A DNA stretch of 64,000 nt from Acanthochromis polyacanthus (Eukaryota > Chordata > Actinopteri > Pomacentridae), in contig NC_067118.1 in assembly GCF_021347895.1 (NCBI RefSeq), positions 41,783,255 to 41,847,254 of the forward strand, written 5' to 3'. Below the pieces are notes generated by a model that was given only the letters and a program-made list of their open reading frames with translations, made no database searches and was not told where the DNA came from. A program made the position numbers and the translations under genes. How positions within the stretch are numbered: position 1 is the first letter of the stretch; the number at the start of each line of letters is the position of its first letter. Below are positions 51,753-62,100 of this stretch, in pieces.

Positions 51753-53520
51753 AAACTCCCACTTACCCTTCCTATCTTTCTCATGTAAGATTTATCGGTC
51801 ACAGCCAGTGGGGGAGTGACGAGGGTTAGAGATTTATTTTCTTTTTTTGTAAAGCTGGACAGTCACATGGAAACATAACATGAAACAAAACAAGTTTTGA
51901 TCCAGGGTTCACGGTGTTGGATGAGGATACAAGTAGCACGGATCACATTAGGCTGGGGATATTGCCTTTGTCTATTAAGGATTTTTTTTTTTGATGATGA
52001 TTGGTTCTGCAATTATTCAGTGGTAGTTGAGACTCAGTGCTGCCGTTTGCCTTTTTAACCTGATTGGGTAAGTATAAAGTCACCAAGACGGAACCTCAAT
52101 CAAAGAAATTTGCAGTAAAATGTGTTTTTTTTTTCTTCTTTCAGTAATAGTGATTCCATACATTTCTGTCTCCCAATTCTGCCAGCCTTTGATTAATATT
52201 TCGTTCCTACTTATTTGTAAAAAGTTCTATATTGAGAGTCAGCAGAATGTGGTTAGATGGAAGGTGAAATGTGAGGGAAACGCAGCTGATTTCAAGTTGA
52301 ATCGTTTGTCGTAAAATGTGCTGCTGCTCTGACTTAGTGTCCCGTTCTGCTCTAGGTAGACACACTTTGGAGGAGTTGGCCACATTTTACTTGAATATGC
52401 ATTCTTAACGGGCCAGAAAAAACACCTGTGAATTAATGTCTTTAAATGATTGCGCTCAACCCGAATAATTTTTGATTTGTTTGCTTTGAACTGGCCACTA
52501 ATGGAATCCTGATTATCTTCAGCCACCCACTGGATAATTGAATGCATCATTCAAGGAGGGTGTCATTAATCCCAACTAATTTAGTCTCCTTAACCTGTAG
52601 TCTGCGGCTTCCCCTAAAATCGGCTCTTTCTCTTGTTGCGCCTTTGTAGGATTTAACCAACGGGATGCTGTGTTGTTGGCCACCTCAGATTTTTAACAAT
52701 GAAGTTGATTTAGCTCCGATTTTTTTCTTTTTTGCGCCATTATTTTGAGAATTAGTCAAAACATGCTGTGTCTTTTAAAGAGCACAGCCAGTATTCAAGT
52801 CCACTTCATAACATGGCACATTTGAGATGACCGTCGAGCAGAGTTTACTCCAATGAGCTTTTTTTCTTGAACCATCAGAGGCTGAGGTCTGTTTGGTTTG
52901 TGTAGACTAGCTGTTGTAGTCCTTTATCATCTGTGTTTGCTTTAAAAAAACAACAAAGAAATCATGGTAAATTTAGTCATTCCAAGCAAACTGTTGTTCT
53001 CTTTCTTTTGCAGAGGAAACATAAGAAAACAGAGAGCTTTTATTAATACAAATGGATGAAGTGGGTGGCGATCACACATTCTTTTCTATGAACCTGTTCA
53101 TTTTGTTTTCTATCGGAATGCTGGGAATCTGTCATCACTAAACTTTGATCAGCACTGTAGTAAGGGATCAAAACATTTTCCTGTAAAGTTTGTGTTTCAA
53201 AGGGTTGTCTGGATTTGTGTGTGTACATATATATTTTAAAATATAATTTTTTTGAGATGATTTTTATTTTAGTTTTTTTTTTTTGTTGCCGTTTTCATCC
53301 AGCCACCATACTGTTTCCAAGTGTTAAAAATCTGTTTCAGTTGAAATTGATGAAAACAAAACTGGTTAATTGGTTGATAGATCTGAAGAATTAAATGTTT
53401 TTCATGGAATGCATGTTATTTTCTTGTGCTACAGTTATAAACAGAAACTTGATTTTAATAACTTAAGTGTAATTTTTCACTCCAAATGCTATTAAAGAGG
53501 CTGTGTCCCTTCGAACAGTG
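51753..53520 (+). other. rer1: rer1 3' UTR
   Basis: Follows the TAA at 51750-51752. An ATTAAA at 53491-53496 followed by 'ggctgtgtcccttc' and a GT-rich 'ggtgtcttgtgtt' suggests cleavage near 53515. An AG-acceptor-like 'cttttgcag' at 53013 could start an alternative terminal exon. No other coding potential is seen. Confidence 0.55.
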
Positions 53521-53684
53521 CAACGGTGTCTTGTGTTAAATATTTTTTCCTTTAATTTTAAAATGTAGTTTATTTCTTCAATTTTTTTCTGTCAAAATTT
53601 TCACCCCAACCTTAAAAATGAAACAAACCCTTAAATGACAATAAAAATACTTCTGTTGTCACAATCATGAGTTAGTCAGTTTAT

Positions 53685-53850
53685 CAATTCAACTTTATTT
53701 GTTTAGAACCTTTTACACAGATGACAAAACTACACAAGCAAAGAGAAAAAACTATGATTAAAACTCCAAAACCTTTTAAAAAAAAGATTTAACATGGTAA
53801 TAAAATGTGTTGTGTTCAGGGTATGGAGGGAGTTTATTGAAGTCTTCTTG
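53685..53850 (-). repeat. retroposon tail-like repeat
   Basis: 'attcaactttatttgtttagaacc' followed by an A-rich segment resembles fish LINE/SINE 3' ends read in the minus direction. Limits and family are uncertain. Confidence 0.35.
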
Positions 53851-54239
53851 GGCTCACACAGTAAATAATTTAAAATAGAAACTTGATATTCAGTCTAAGA
53901 AAACTGCAGAGCGACAGAAGAACCAACAATGTCTCCTGTTTTCTCCTTTATATGAGTCGACTCTTCTGGTGCTTTCAGACCAAAGAACTACAGACTCTAC
54001 ACGGGTCAAGGTTTCCTTCTCATTTCTACTCTGAAGCTCACCTTCTCCTGCTCAAACTGCTGACAAATGTTTGTGCTGCTCTAAAGTCTGGTCTCCAGAA
54101 CTTCCTAAAAACTCTCAAAGTCTCTTCTGCTGCAGGTTGCTTTGTAGAACTGTTCCAGAAAACCTCACTAAACCACATGGAGGGGCCTCAAGATAGTCTT
54201 TCAAATGAAACCGTACAAAAACTGAACTAGCACAATCCT

Positions 54240-54660
54240 ATGGAGTTAGAACAGTCTCATAATTCACAAATGCACACAGAAGAATTCACACATGTGAACT
54301 GGGATTCACAAATGTAAACTGCAATCCACAAATAAATTAAGAAAGTTCACAAATGTATTTCTGCATTCACAAACTGCTTTTGTGTGTGAATCTTTTTTGA
54401 GACTGCTCTGCCGTCAGCTCGATCCACAAATGCATTTTTTTCAACACGGAAGTTTCTGTAGCCAATCAGATTTCTCCCTCCTTTCAGCCAATCACAAAAA
54501 CTCACCCCACGTGGGGGTGGGTGTACTGTTCAGCCAATCATATGAACGCGTCCGCACAGCGTTATACTTGACCGTGTCATTGGGCTGAAGAGTGAAGCTG
54601 CCCGTCAGAGAGACCATGGCGTCTGATGGGGACAATAGACCCTTTATTTGTTTACAAACA
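54240..54660 (+). other. short 'ttcacaaatg' repeats and CCAAT/CpG-rich patch with a 16-codon frame
   Basis: 54255-54430 contains six or more spaced copies of 'ttcacaaatg' or 'ccacaaat'. At 54450-54550 there are three CCAAT boxes (agCCAATcaga, agCCAATcaca, agCCAATcata) and several CpGs. A Kozak-like gagaccATGG at 54616 opens MASDGDNRPFICLQTL and then stops. This looks like a promoter with a first exon, or part of a repeat that carries one. I do not recognise the peptide. Confidence 0.35.
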
Positions 54661-55384
54661 TTGTGACGTTTTTTTGTGGCCGGGGCTTATGCTGGAGGCA
54701 AAAGCTGAGCGAGAAGTCAAGCGGGACTGGGAGTATATAGTTTGCGCTGGGAGTTTGCAGCGCAAACTCGAGCATTTTTAACCCGTTAAACTTCAGTGTA
54801 CCGCCCGCGGTACACTTACTAATTTGCATAGGAATTTAAAGAATGTCCGAAGGCTGCAAATGCGATTATATAAACATTATACGCCAATGGAAAGCTTACA
54901 TTCTCATGAATCCGCCGGTATAAACCACTTTCAGATGTGATTACCACAGCGGATAATATAAAAACATTTGTCCGACAAACAGCGAATATCCATCCATCAT
55001 TTCTCTGTACACGGCTTTAAGGTACACAGCGCGACTGACATTTCCGGGTTCATTATTACACACAGATGAAAATATTCCACAAAAAACGGCCATAATCCAA
55101 CCTTGGACATCCAGACGACACAAGCCAGTAAACTATTTTGTCCAAAACATGTCTTGAAGTCGGTATAAAATCCACGAATCGGTCGTTTTAAAGGAAATGC
55201 ACCTCGCGATGCGCGTACAATACGGTACCGGTACCGTTACGTGCGAGCGGCGGCGGCGCCGCGTTCAAAACACTCTGCTGTTACACTGTACATGATGTTA
55301 TGCTTTGTGCACAAACTGTTAAAACTAAATTAAAATCATACATAAATCACACATGTACTCTGTATATACTGATATACATGTACT

Positions 55385-56205
55385 GTGCTGCAATGTACAT
55401 GTACTCTGTGTGTGTGCAGTAATGCACATGTCCTCTGTGTGTGTGCAGTAATATGCATGTCCTCTGTGTGTGTGTGCAGCAATGCACATGTCCTCTGTGC
55501 GTGTGCGCGCAGTAATGCACATGTCCTCTGTGTGTGTGCAGTAATGCACATGTCCTCTGTGTGTGTGCGCGCAGTAATGCACATGTCCTCTGTGTGTGTG
55601 CTGCAATGTACATGTACTCTGTGTGTGTGCAGTAATGCACATGCACATGTCCTCTGTGTGTGTGCAGTAATATGCATGTCCTCTGTGTGTGTGTGCAGCA
55701 ATGCACATGTCCTCTGTGCGTGTGCAGTAATGCACATGTCCTCTGTGTGTGTGCGCGCGCACAGTAATGCACATGTCCTCTGTGTGTGTGCTGCAATGTA
55801 CATGTACTCTGTGTGTGTGCGCGCAGTAATGCACATGTCCTCTGTGTGTGTGCTGCAATGTACATGTACTCTGTGTGTGTGCGCGCAGTAATGCACATGT
55901 CCTCTGTGTGTGTGCAGTAATATGCATGTCCTCTGTGTGTGTGTGCAGCAATGCACATGTCCTCTGTGCGTGTGCAGTAATGCACATGTCCTCTGTGTGT
56001 GTGCGCGCGCGCAGTAATGCACATGTCCTCTGTGTGTGTGCTGCAATGTACATGTACTCTGTGTGTGTGCGCGCAGTAATGCACATGTCCTCTGTGTGTG
56101 TGCTGCAATGTACATGTACTCTGTGTGTGTGCGCGCAGTAATGCACATGTCCTCTGTGTGTGTGCTGCAATGTACATGTACTCTGTGCGTGCAGCAATGT
56201 GCATG
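55385..56205. repeat. higher-order tandem repeat, monomers of about 30 bp
   Basis: About 26 monomers of the form 'cagtaatgcacatgtcctctgtgtgtgtg' fill the interval. Four monomer types alternate: A (gtaatgcacatgtcc), B (tgcaatgtacatgtac), C (gtaatatgcatgtcc) and D (gcaatgcacatgtcc with tgcgtg). The order A-C-D-A-A-B recurs, with C monomers at about 55448, 55668 and 55918. Extra GC dinucleotides between monomers give stretches such as 'gtgtgtgtgcgcgcgc'. Cys/His/Thr-rich frames on both strands are repeat artefacts. Confidence 0.93.
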
Positions 56206-56209
56206 TACT

Positions 56210-57640
56210 CTGATTTATTACTGTATTAACTGACTGTTTCCCTCCAGGAGACTGTGCAGAACCAGAACCAGAACCTCTAGACTCCATCTGCCTCTCAATG
56301 AACATCAGCTTTTACTAGAACTCTTATTCCATGTCAGGAATTTAACTTTTACATTTATACAGTCTGATGTCCTCACCTTCTCCTCAGTTATAATACTTAT
56401 TTTTAACTTTTACTACTACTGCTACCAGTACTATTAATACTACTTTAAATGTACCACTCCTCTCTCAGTAACCCACTTTACACAGACACCGTAAATGCTG
56501 CTGTTTATGTGTTTATATTGTGGTACTTTCTTTCTTTTCTCCTTTATTTGCAGTTCTTAGTTTATTTCTCTGATTACTGCACTCAGAGCTGAGACTCACC
56601 AGAGTCAGATTTGTCATTTGTGTGTGAAACTGGGCCTGCAGAGTTGATTCTGATTTCATTCATTTCTTTCTTCTATTATTCTATTTCTTCTTTCTTCTAT
56701 TTCATGCTGTGTTTTTAATTTATTCCTGCTGGAACCAGAACTGGGACCTGTCTAACATGTTCTACGCTGGCCTTCAGACCTCAGGATCCAACTGATAGAT
56801 CCTGATGATCAGGTTGACCTCTGACCTTTGTGTTAACGTGTTTTACTGAGCTGCAAAAAGATGCAGAGTTTTCTTTCATTCATGATCATGTCAGACAGAG
56901 GAACCAAACAACAAACTGTCATAAATCAGAATCTGTCTTCAGCCTTCAACATCTGAACTGAAAGGCCAACAGGGTGGTTTTAATCCAGAAGGTTCCAGCA
57001 GCTTCATGGAGATCTGTATACCGGGACACAACCAGAAGGAATGCAGTGGTATCAACAAGAATTCAACTACTGGATGCATCAGTGATTTCTGGATGTTCTG
57101 ATGGTTCTGATGGACCCAGCAGAATATCTGCTTGAAGTGCTTCATAATAAATACACATAAAATCAGTTCTAATGATAAAGCACAGCATATTTTTGACACC
57201 AGCAATTTAATTAAAGCAGAAGAAGACAGATCAATAGATCAGTGATTAGGTTTTTAGCTGCACATGAACTGATCCTGATCAGAAAGGATATAAGTATTAA
57301 TATTAACAATAATATTAATGTCAAGTGGTGCATTAAGATGTAATCAGACGCTGAATTCAAGTGTTTAACAGCTTTAATCCATCTGGTTTAAACAATACAG
57401 TGTCTATGTATATTATTGTACATTGGCACATTCATAAAACTGCAATTAATATTAATTTATGAACTCCACTGCGATTTTTAACATTATTTTTGCATCTTTA
57501 CTCCATTAATTCACCACAGCGGGTTAAAAACACACAGCAGGAAAGTCATTCTGACTGTTGTCTGTCATAAACTTTGATTCTGCGCGGTTATTTCCTTTAA
57601 AAGAGAGAAATAAATGAGTTTAAACGGGTAAAGTAGCGTC
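56210..57640. other. intergenic, no recognised feature
   Basis: AT-rich sequence with scattered short words ('cagaaccagaaccagaacc') but no supported gene, splice-flanked exon or element ends. Confidence 0.5.
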
Positions 57641-57649
57641 AGCGGGCCG

Positions 57650-57895
57650 ATTTGAACTGCCGCGGTGGTGTTAGGGAAATCCCGAGTCATGTGACCAAAT
57701 TGGAACGATCGGGGCTCTCCCATTGGTTGCCAAAAACTCGACAGAAGAATTCGGAACAAGCGAGCGACGTGATTGGCCGAGCGACCGCAGCATTACGGCA
57801 CCATGACAGAGGAGAGGAGGACCGGGGGCCAGGAGGGAAATTGGAACAATTGGAACAGAGAAGATTGGGAATTCATAGGAGCTGAGAACTATTAA
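57650..57895 (+). other. CpG-rich, CCAAT-box patch with a 30-codon frame
   Basis: The interval is CpG-rich by the local standard, with inverted CCAAT boxes (cATTGGttg at 57721, gATTGGccg at 57772). ATG at 57803 opens 30 codons (MTEERRTGG, then 'NWNNWNREDWEF') ending with TAA at 57893-57895. Promoter-like spacing and codon content make a small first exon possible, but no donor or family match was recognised. Confidence 0.25.
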
Positions 57896-58727
57896 AAGAA
57901 TATGGAATATTACTACTGTTTATTATTGTTTTCAGGTTTACTACTAAATGTACAGAGTGCTACTTACTGTATTTTATTGTATTTTAAAATGTACATTACT
58001 GCACAGAACATTTCAGATTATTTTACCACAGATCAAGGGCACAGATTGTTGTTGTTCACTGTGTATTGGGTAGAACTCATTTTGATTTAGACTGATTAGA
58101 ATACAGTGATGTTTCTGGTTTACAGCTGAGAACTAGTTGCTAAAAGTACAGAATATTATTTATTATTTTAGGTGTGATAATTGTCAGTAAACATTCTAAG
58201 AAGTGGAAATTGACAGGGTTGTAAATAGTGCTGTTCTTGCACAATATTTGTCACTTAATTGCCCTCAGGATGCTGTGGATGAGCTTACCAGTTTTACATA
58301 ACTGGCAGATGCTGCAGCTGATAATGCTGTAATTCACATGAAAAAGGAAACAAGTCCATCATAATTTAATGTTAACAGTCCAAAATGAAAAGGTCATATA
58401 CAGCTTTCCTACTGGGTTAAAGAGCCAAAAAAACAAACAAAAAAAAAACATGAAAAATACTTTGTAAAAGTGAGAGGTCAGTAGCAGCTTTCATTTTTTC
58501 TTACAACTTTTCAGTGGCCCCTCAAAATATCTGTTGTACACCACTGTGCCCCCCCACTAAAATTAATCTGGATCCGCCCTTGGCTTCAATGTCACACGAC
58601 TGCTGGTTGAAATCCGTGACAAGTTTGGACAGATGTGCTTTTTCACCATTTTCACCACAGGACTTCACACACAGGAACAATGTCAGTCAGGCAACATCTG
58701 TTGCAGATGAAAGGTTTATACTTTTCA

Positions 58728-58940
58728 GGGGGCGGCATGGCTCAGTGGGTAGAGTGGAAGGTTGCCGGTTCAATCCTCGGCCCGTCGTGCTCATGTCAAG
58801 GTGTCCCTGAGCAAGACAAGTGGTTAGCGTCTTGCATGGCAGCTTCCGCTATCAGTGTGTGAATGGGTGAATATGACGTATAACGCTTTGGGTACCTTGC
58901 AGGTATAGTAAAGCGCTATATAAATACAGACCATTTGCCA
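58728..58940 (+). mobile_element. tRNA-derived SINE, second family
   Basis: The head 'gggcggcatggctcagtggg' with 'tagagtgg' (A box) and 'ccggttcaatcctcgg' (B box) resembles a tRNA. The body has 'gtgtccctgagcaagac' and the tail 'aaagcgctatataaataca' then 'gaccatttgcc', a tail I associate with a widespread teleost SINE. It lies 250 bp upstream of the taste receptor gene. Confidence 0.85.
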
Positions 58941-59186
58941 TGACTGAGGGTGACCTACATAGTCCCAGGTAGGTGGTGTTTATCTGTATTTCACAGGAAC
59001 TCTGCAGCAGCAGTCCAATGTTTGCATACTGATTTGTAAATTCCTCTCCAGCAACTGTAGGTCTTTATGATACCTCATGCATTCACAAATAGATGGAAAT
59101 GATCTTGGAAGCTTCACTATCACCAGTGTCTGACAACTTATAAACAGTAGACACAAATTGCGTTAGAGTTCATATTGAATTGCTAA

Positions 59187-62100
59187 ATGGTAGCTGCAAC
59201 AATGAAACGTGTTCTTTTATCGCTGTGTCTGCTGGGATCTGTTCTACATGCCTTGGCTCAATGCATTGTTCCAGCCTCAGAGTTTCGCCTGGAAGGAGAT
59301 TACTCGATTGGTGGAATTTTTAATATTCATCAAGTCAGTGAAGTCAATGATACTCCTAGTCGCATCAGACCAGAAGCCATTGACTGCTCCAGGTGAGTTT
59401 TCTAAAGATTCTTCTGAATAAAAACTAATTGAAAGCAACAGCTTTGATTCAAAATTTGGTGGAATAGCTGGAGCTGCTACCAAATCTCCCTTAAACCAAT
59501 CAAATTAATTTCTATAATGTCAAAATGTCTTTAATTATTCATATCTTTGCAGAGATCCCAAAACTGATATTGTTGACTGTTTTATTATCTTAATTCCTAC
59601 CCTGGGTCCTTCTCTCCCCACAGTCAACCTTTCATACTGTCAAACTATCGGAGGTTTCAGCTGATGAGATTCGCTGTTGAGCAAATCAATAACTCCACCA
59701 AACTACTGCCAAACATATCTCTCGGTTATGAGGTATTTGACCACTGCTCAGATACTCAGAGTTTCCCAGGAATTTTAAATTTCATCTCAGTCAATGATGA
59801 GGTCCAACCTTGGGGTGAACCACACATGAAACAAATCAAAGTGATCGGAGCGATCGGAGCTTTTCAAAGCACTCAGACTCGGACTGTGGCTCCACTCTTC
59901 ATGATGGATCTCATTCCTTTGGTAAATCCGCCACTGATCTCTATTTCTTTACCATTTTTTAATGAAGTGACAAGAATTATTTCATATCAATCAATGAAAC
60001 ATTTGTTTAAAATAATGGTAATGTCTCTGTTACTCTCTCAACAGGTTAGTTATGGAGCTTCTAGTTCTATCTTTTCAAGAAAACAGAATTTTCCATCTTT
60101 CTTACGGACGGTGCGCCCCAATCAGGACGTCATAGACGTGGTTGTTCACATTGTGAAACACTTCAACTGGCGCTGGGTTGCTTTCCTGTACATCGATGAT
60201 GAGTATGGAAAAGATGTCGTCGACCTGTTTATAAAGAAGATTAAGGACACTGAGATCTGCCTGCCGTACTCCAAACACCTTGACAACAACACAGATTACT
60301 CCAAAATATTTAGACAGATAGAGGAATTGAAGGTAAATGTCATTATTGTTTTTGCTGTTGAATGGATCGCTGAGAATCTCATTAATACAGCAATTAAATC
60401 AAACGTCTCTGACAAGGTGTGGATAGCAGGGTATGCATGGTCCTTAAACGAGAGGCTCCCCAAGACAAAAGGAATCAGAAATATTGGAACTGTAATCGGG
60501 GTTTCTGAACAAATAATACCAGTGCCTGGCTTCAGCGATTTTATCTACTCGTTAAAAGCCCAGACTCGTTGCAACAATTCAGAACAAAAGACGGTTTGTG
60601 ATCAGATTTGCAACTGCAGTGCTGAAGAGATCGTTGCTGCAGAGCAGTCATTCTCTTTTACCGTCTATTCTGCTGTGTATTCCATCGCCCATGCTTTACA
60701 CAAGGCACTGCAATGTGGAGCTGAAGGGTGTAATGGGAACATTACAGCCAACCCTACCATGGTAAGAGCACAGTAATTCCTTTATTTTCTTACTGTCTGA
60801 TTTTTTTACTGTTTCATCCTGAAGAGTTTACCTTAGAGTCTAAAAATAATTGAAATTCTTTTTCTTGTCTGCATTGAATACATCATTCTAACATGTATAG
60901 TGTATAGGTTGGGGAAAGTACACCCCCTGTCAAAAGTTGTAGGACACTTTCTCATTCAAATAAAGTAGAACCTGTCCTACAACTTTTGACAGGGGGTGTA
61001 TCTACCAAATTTGGTACACATATGCAGCACATCAGGCTGAACAAAAAAGTCAGTGACAGCCACATTCCAAACCCAACAGGAAGTGAGCTATTTTGTGTTG
61101 AATGTCAGATTTTGCCCATTTTTCATTTTTTTCGAGAGAGAACTCCTCCTAGGGGGAAACTCCAATTCACCTCAAATTGGGTCAGTACATACAGGAGGCC
61201 TTAATGATCCAAACTTATTAAAATCTTTTTCCAGAGTCAAAGGGTGTGTCCGTGGCAGCCTCTGGAATTTTGATCCTTCGCCATGAAATTTCAAATGCTG
61301 TGTAAATGCCCTGAACATGCTCCAATCTGCCTGAAACTTTACATGTATGATCAGAGTCCTGCCCTGATCACATCCATATGATGAAATACACCCCCTGTCA
61401 AAAGTTGTAGGACAGGTTCTACTTTATTTGAATGAGACAGTGTCCTAAAACTGTTGACAGGGGGTGTATATGAGCCTCTAGATTAATAACATCAACATCA
61501 TTTGCAAAAGCGATAATCTATCCAAGATCTGAAGTGTGGACTGGCACTTCTTTGACTGATTAAAAGACACTTGAGTTAGCTGCTGAAGGCTCAGCTAAAA
61601 AACACAATGCAGAATAATCAATGCGGAAAAGAGAAGAACCCCAGAGTCTCTGTTCATGATGCTAATGACGGTGCATGAAGTCTAATGTCCATGGCAGGAC
61701 ACAAACCAGGAAACCACTGCTCTTCCAAAACAAAAAGACAAACATCACTGCATGCTGTGCCGGGGAAATGTTTTGTGAAATGAGTAAAGTAAGGGTGAAT
61801 CATTTGTTAAGAACATGCTGCATTATGAATAGCAGAATAAGTGCTTACCAACAGGAAAGCATCATATCAAGTACAGTCGGGGGAACGTCATGATATGGGC
61901 ATGCTCTGATGCTTGTGGGCGTGGTCAGGTCACCATCATCAAGATGGAAATTAATTTGCAAGTCTATCAAAGTGTCCATCAGGATAAAGTCAGGGCGGCA
62001 GTCTGCTTGGTGAGGCCAGAAGTTAACCAGTGAAACAGGACAATGGCTCAAAACATCACAGTTAGTCTACTACAGAATGACTTCAAACAAAGAAAGTCCA

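Noticed and set aside
55325..56305. Overlapping Cys/His/Thr-rich frames of 270-326 codons on the minus strand and a shorter set on the plus strand
   Set aside because: All frames stay open because the repeat monomers lack stops; three overlapping frames on one strand cannot all be real and none has gene context.
54782..57523. A 2.7 kb piggyBac element bounded by TTAA with CCCG ends
   Set aside because: TTAA is frequent, the inverted ends agree only over CCCG, and no transposase or sub-terminal similarity was seen.
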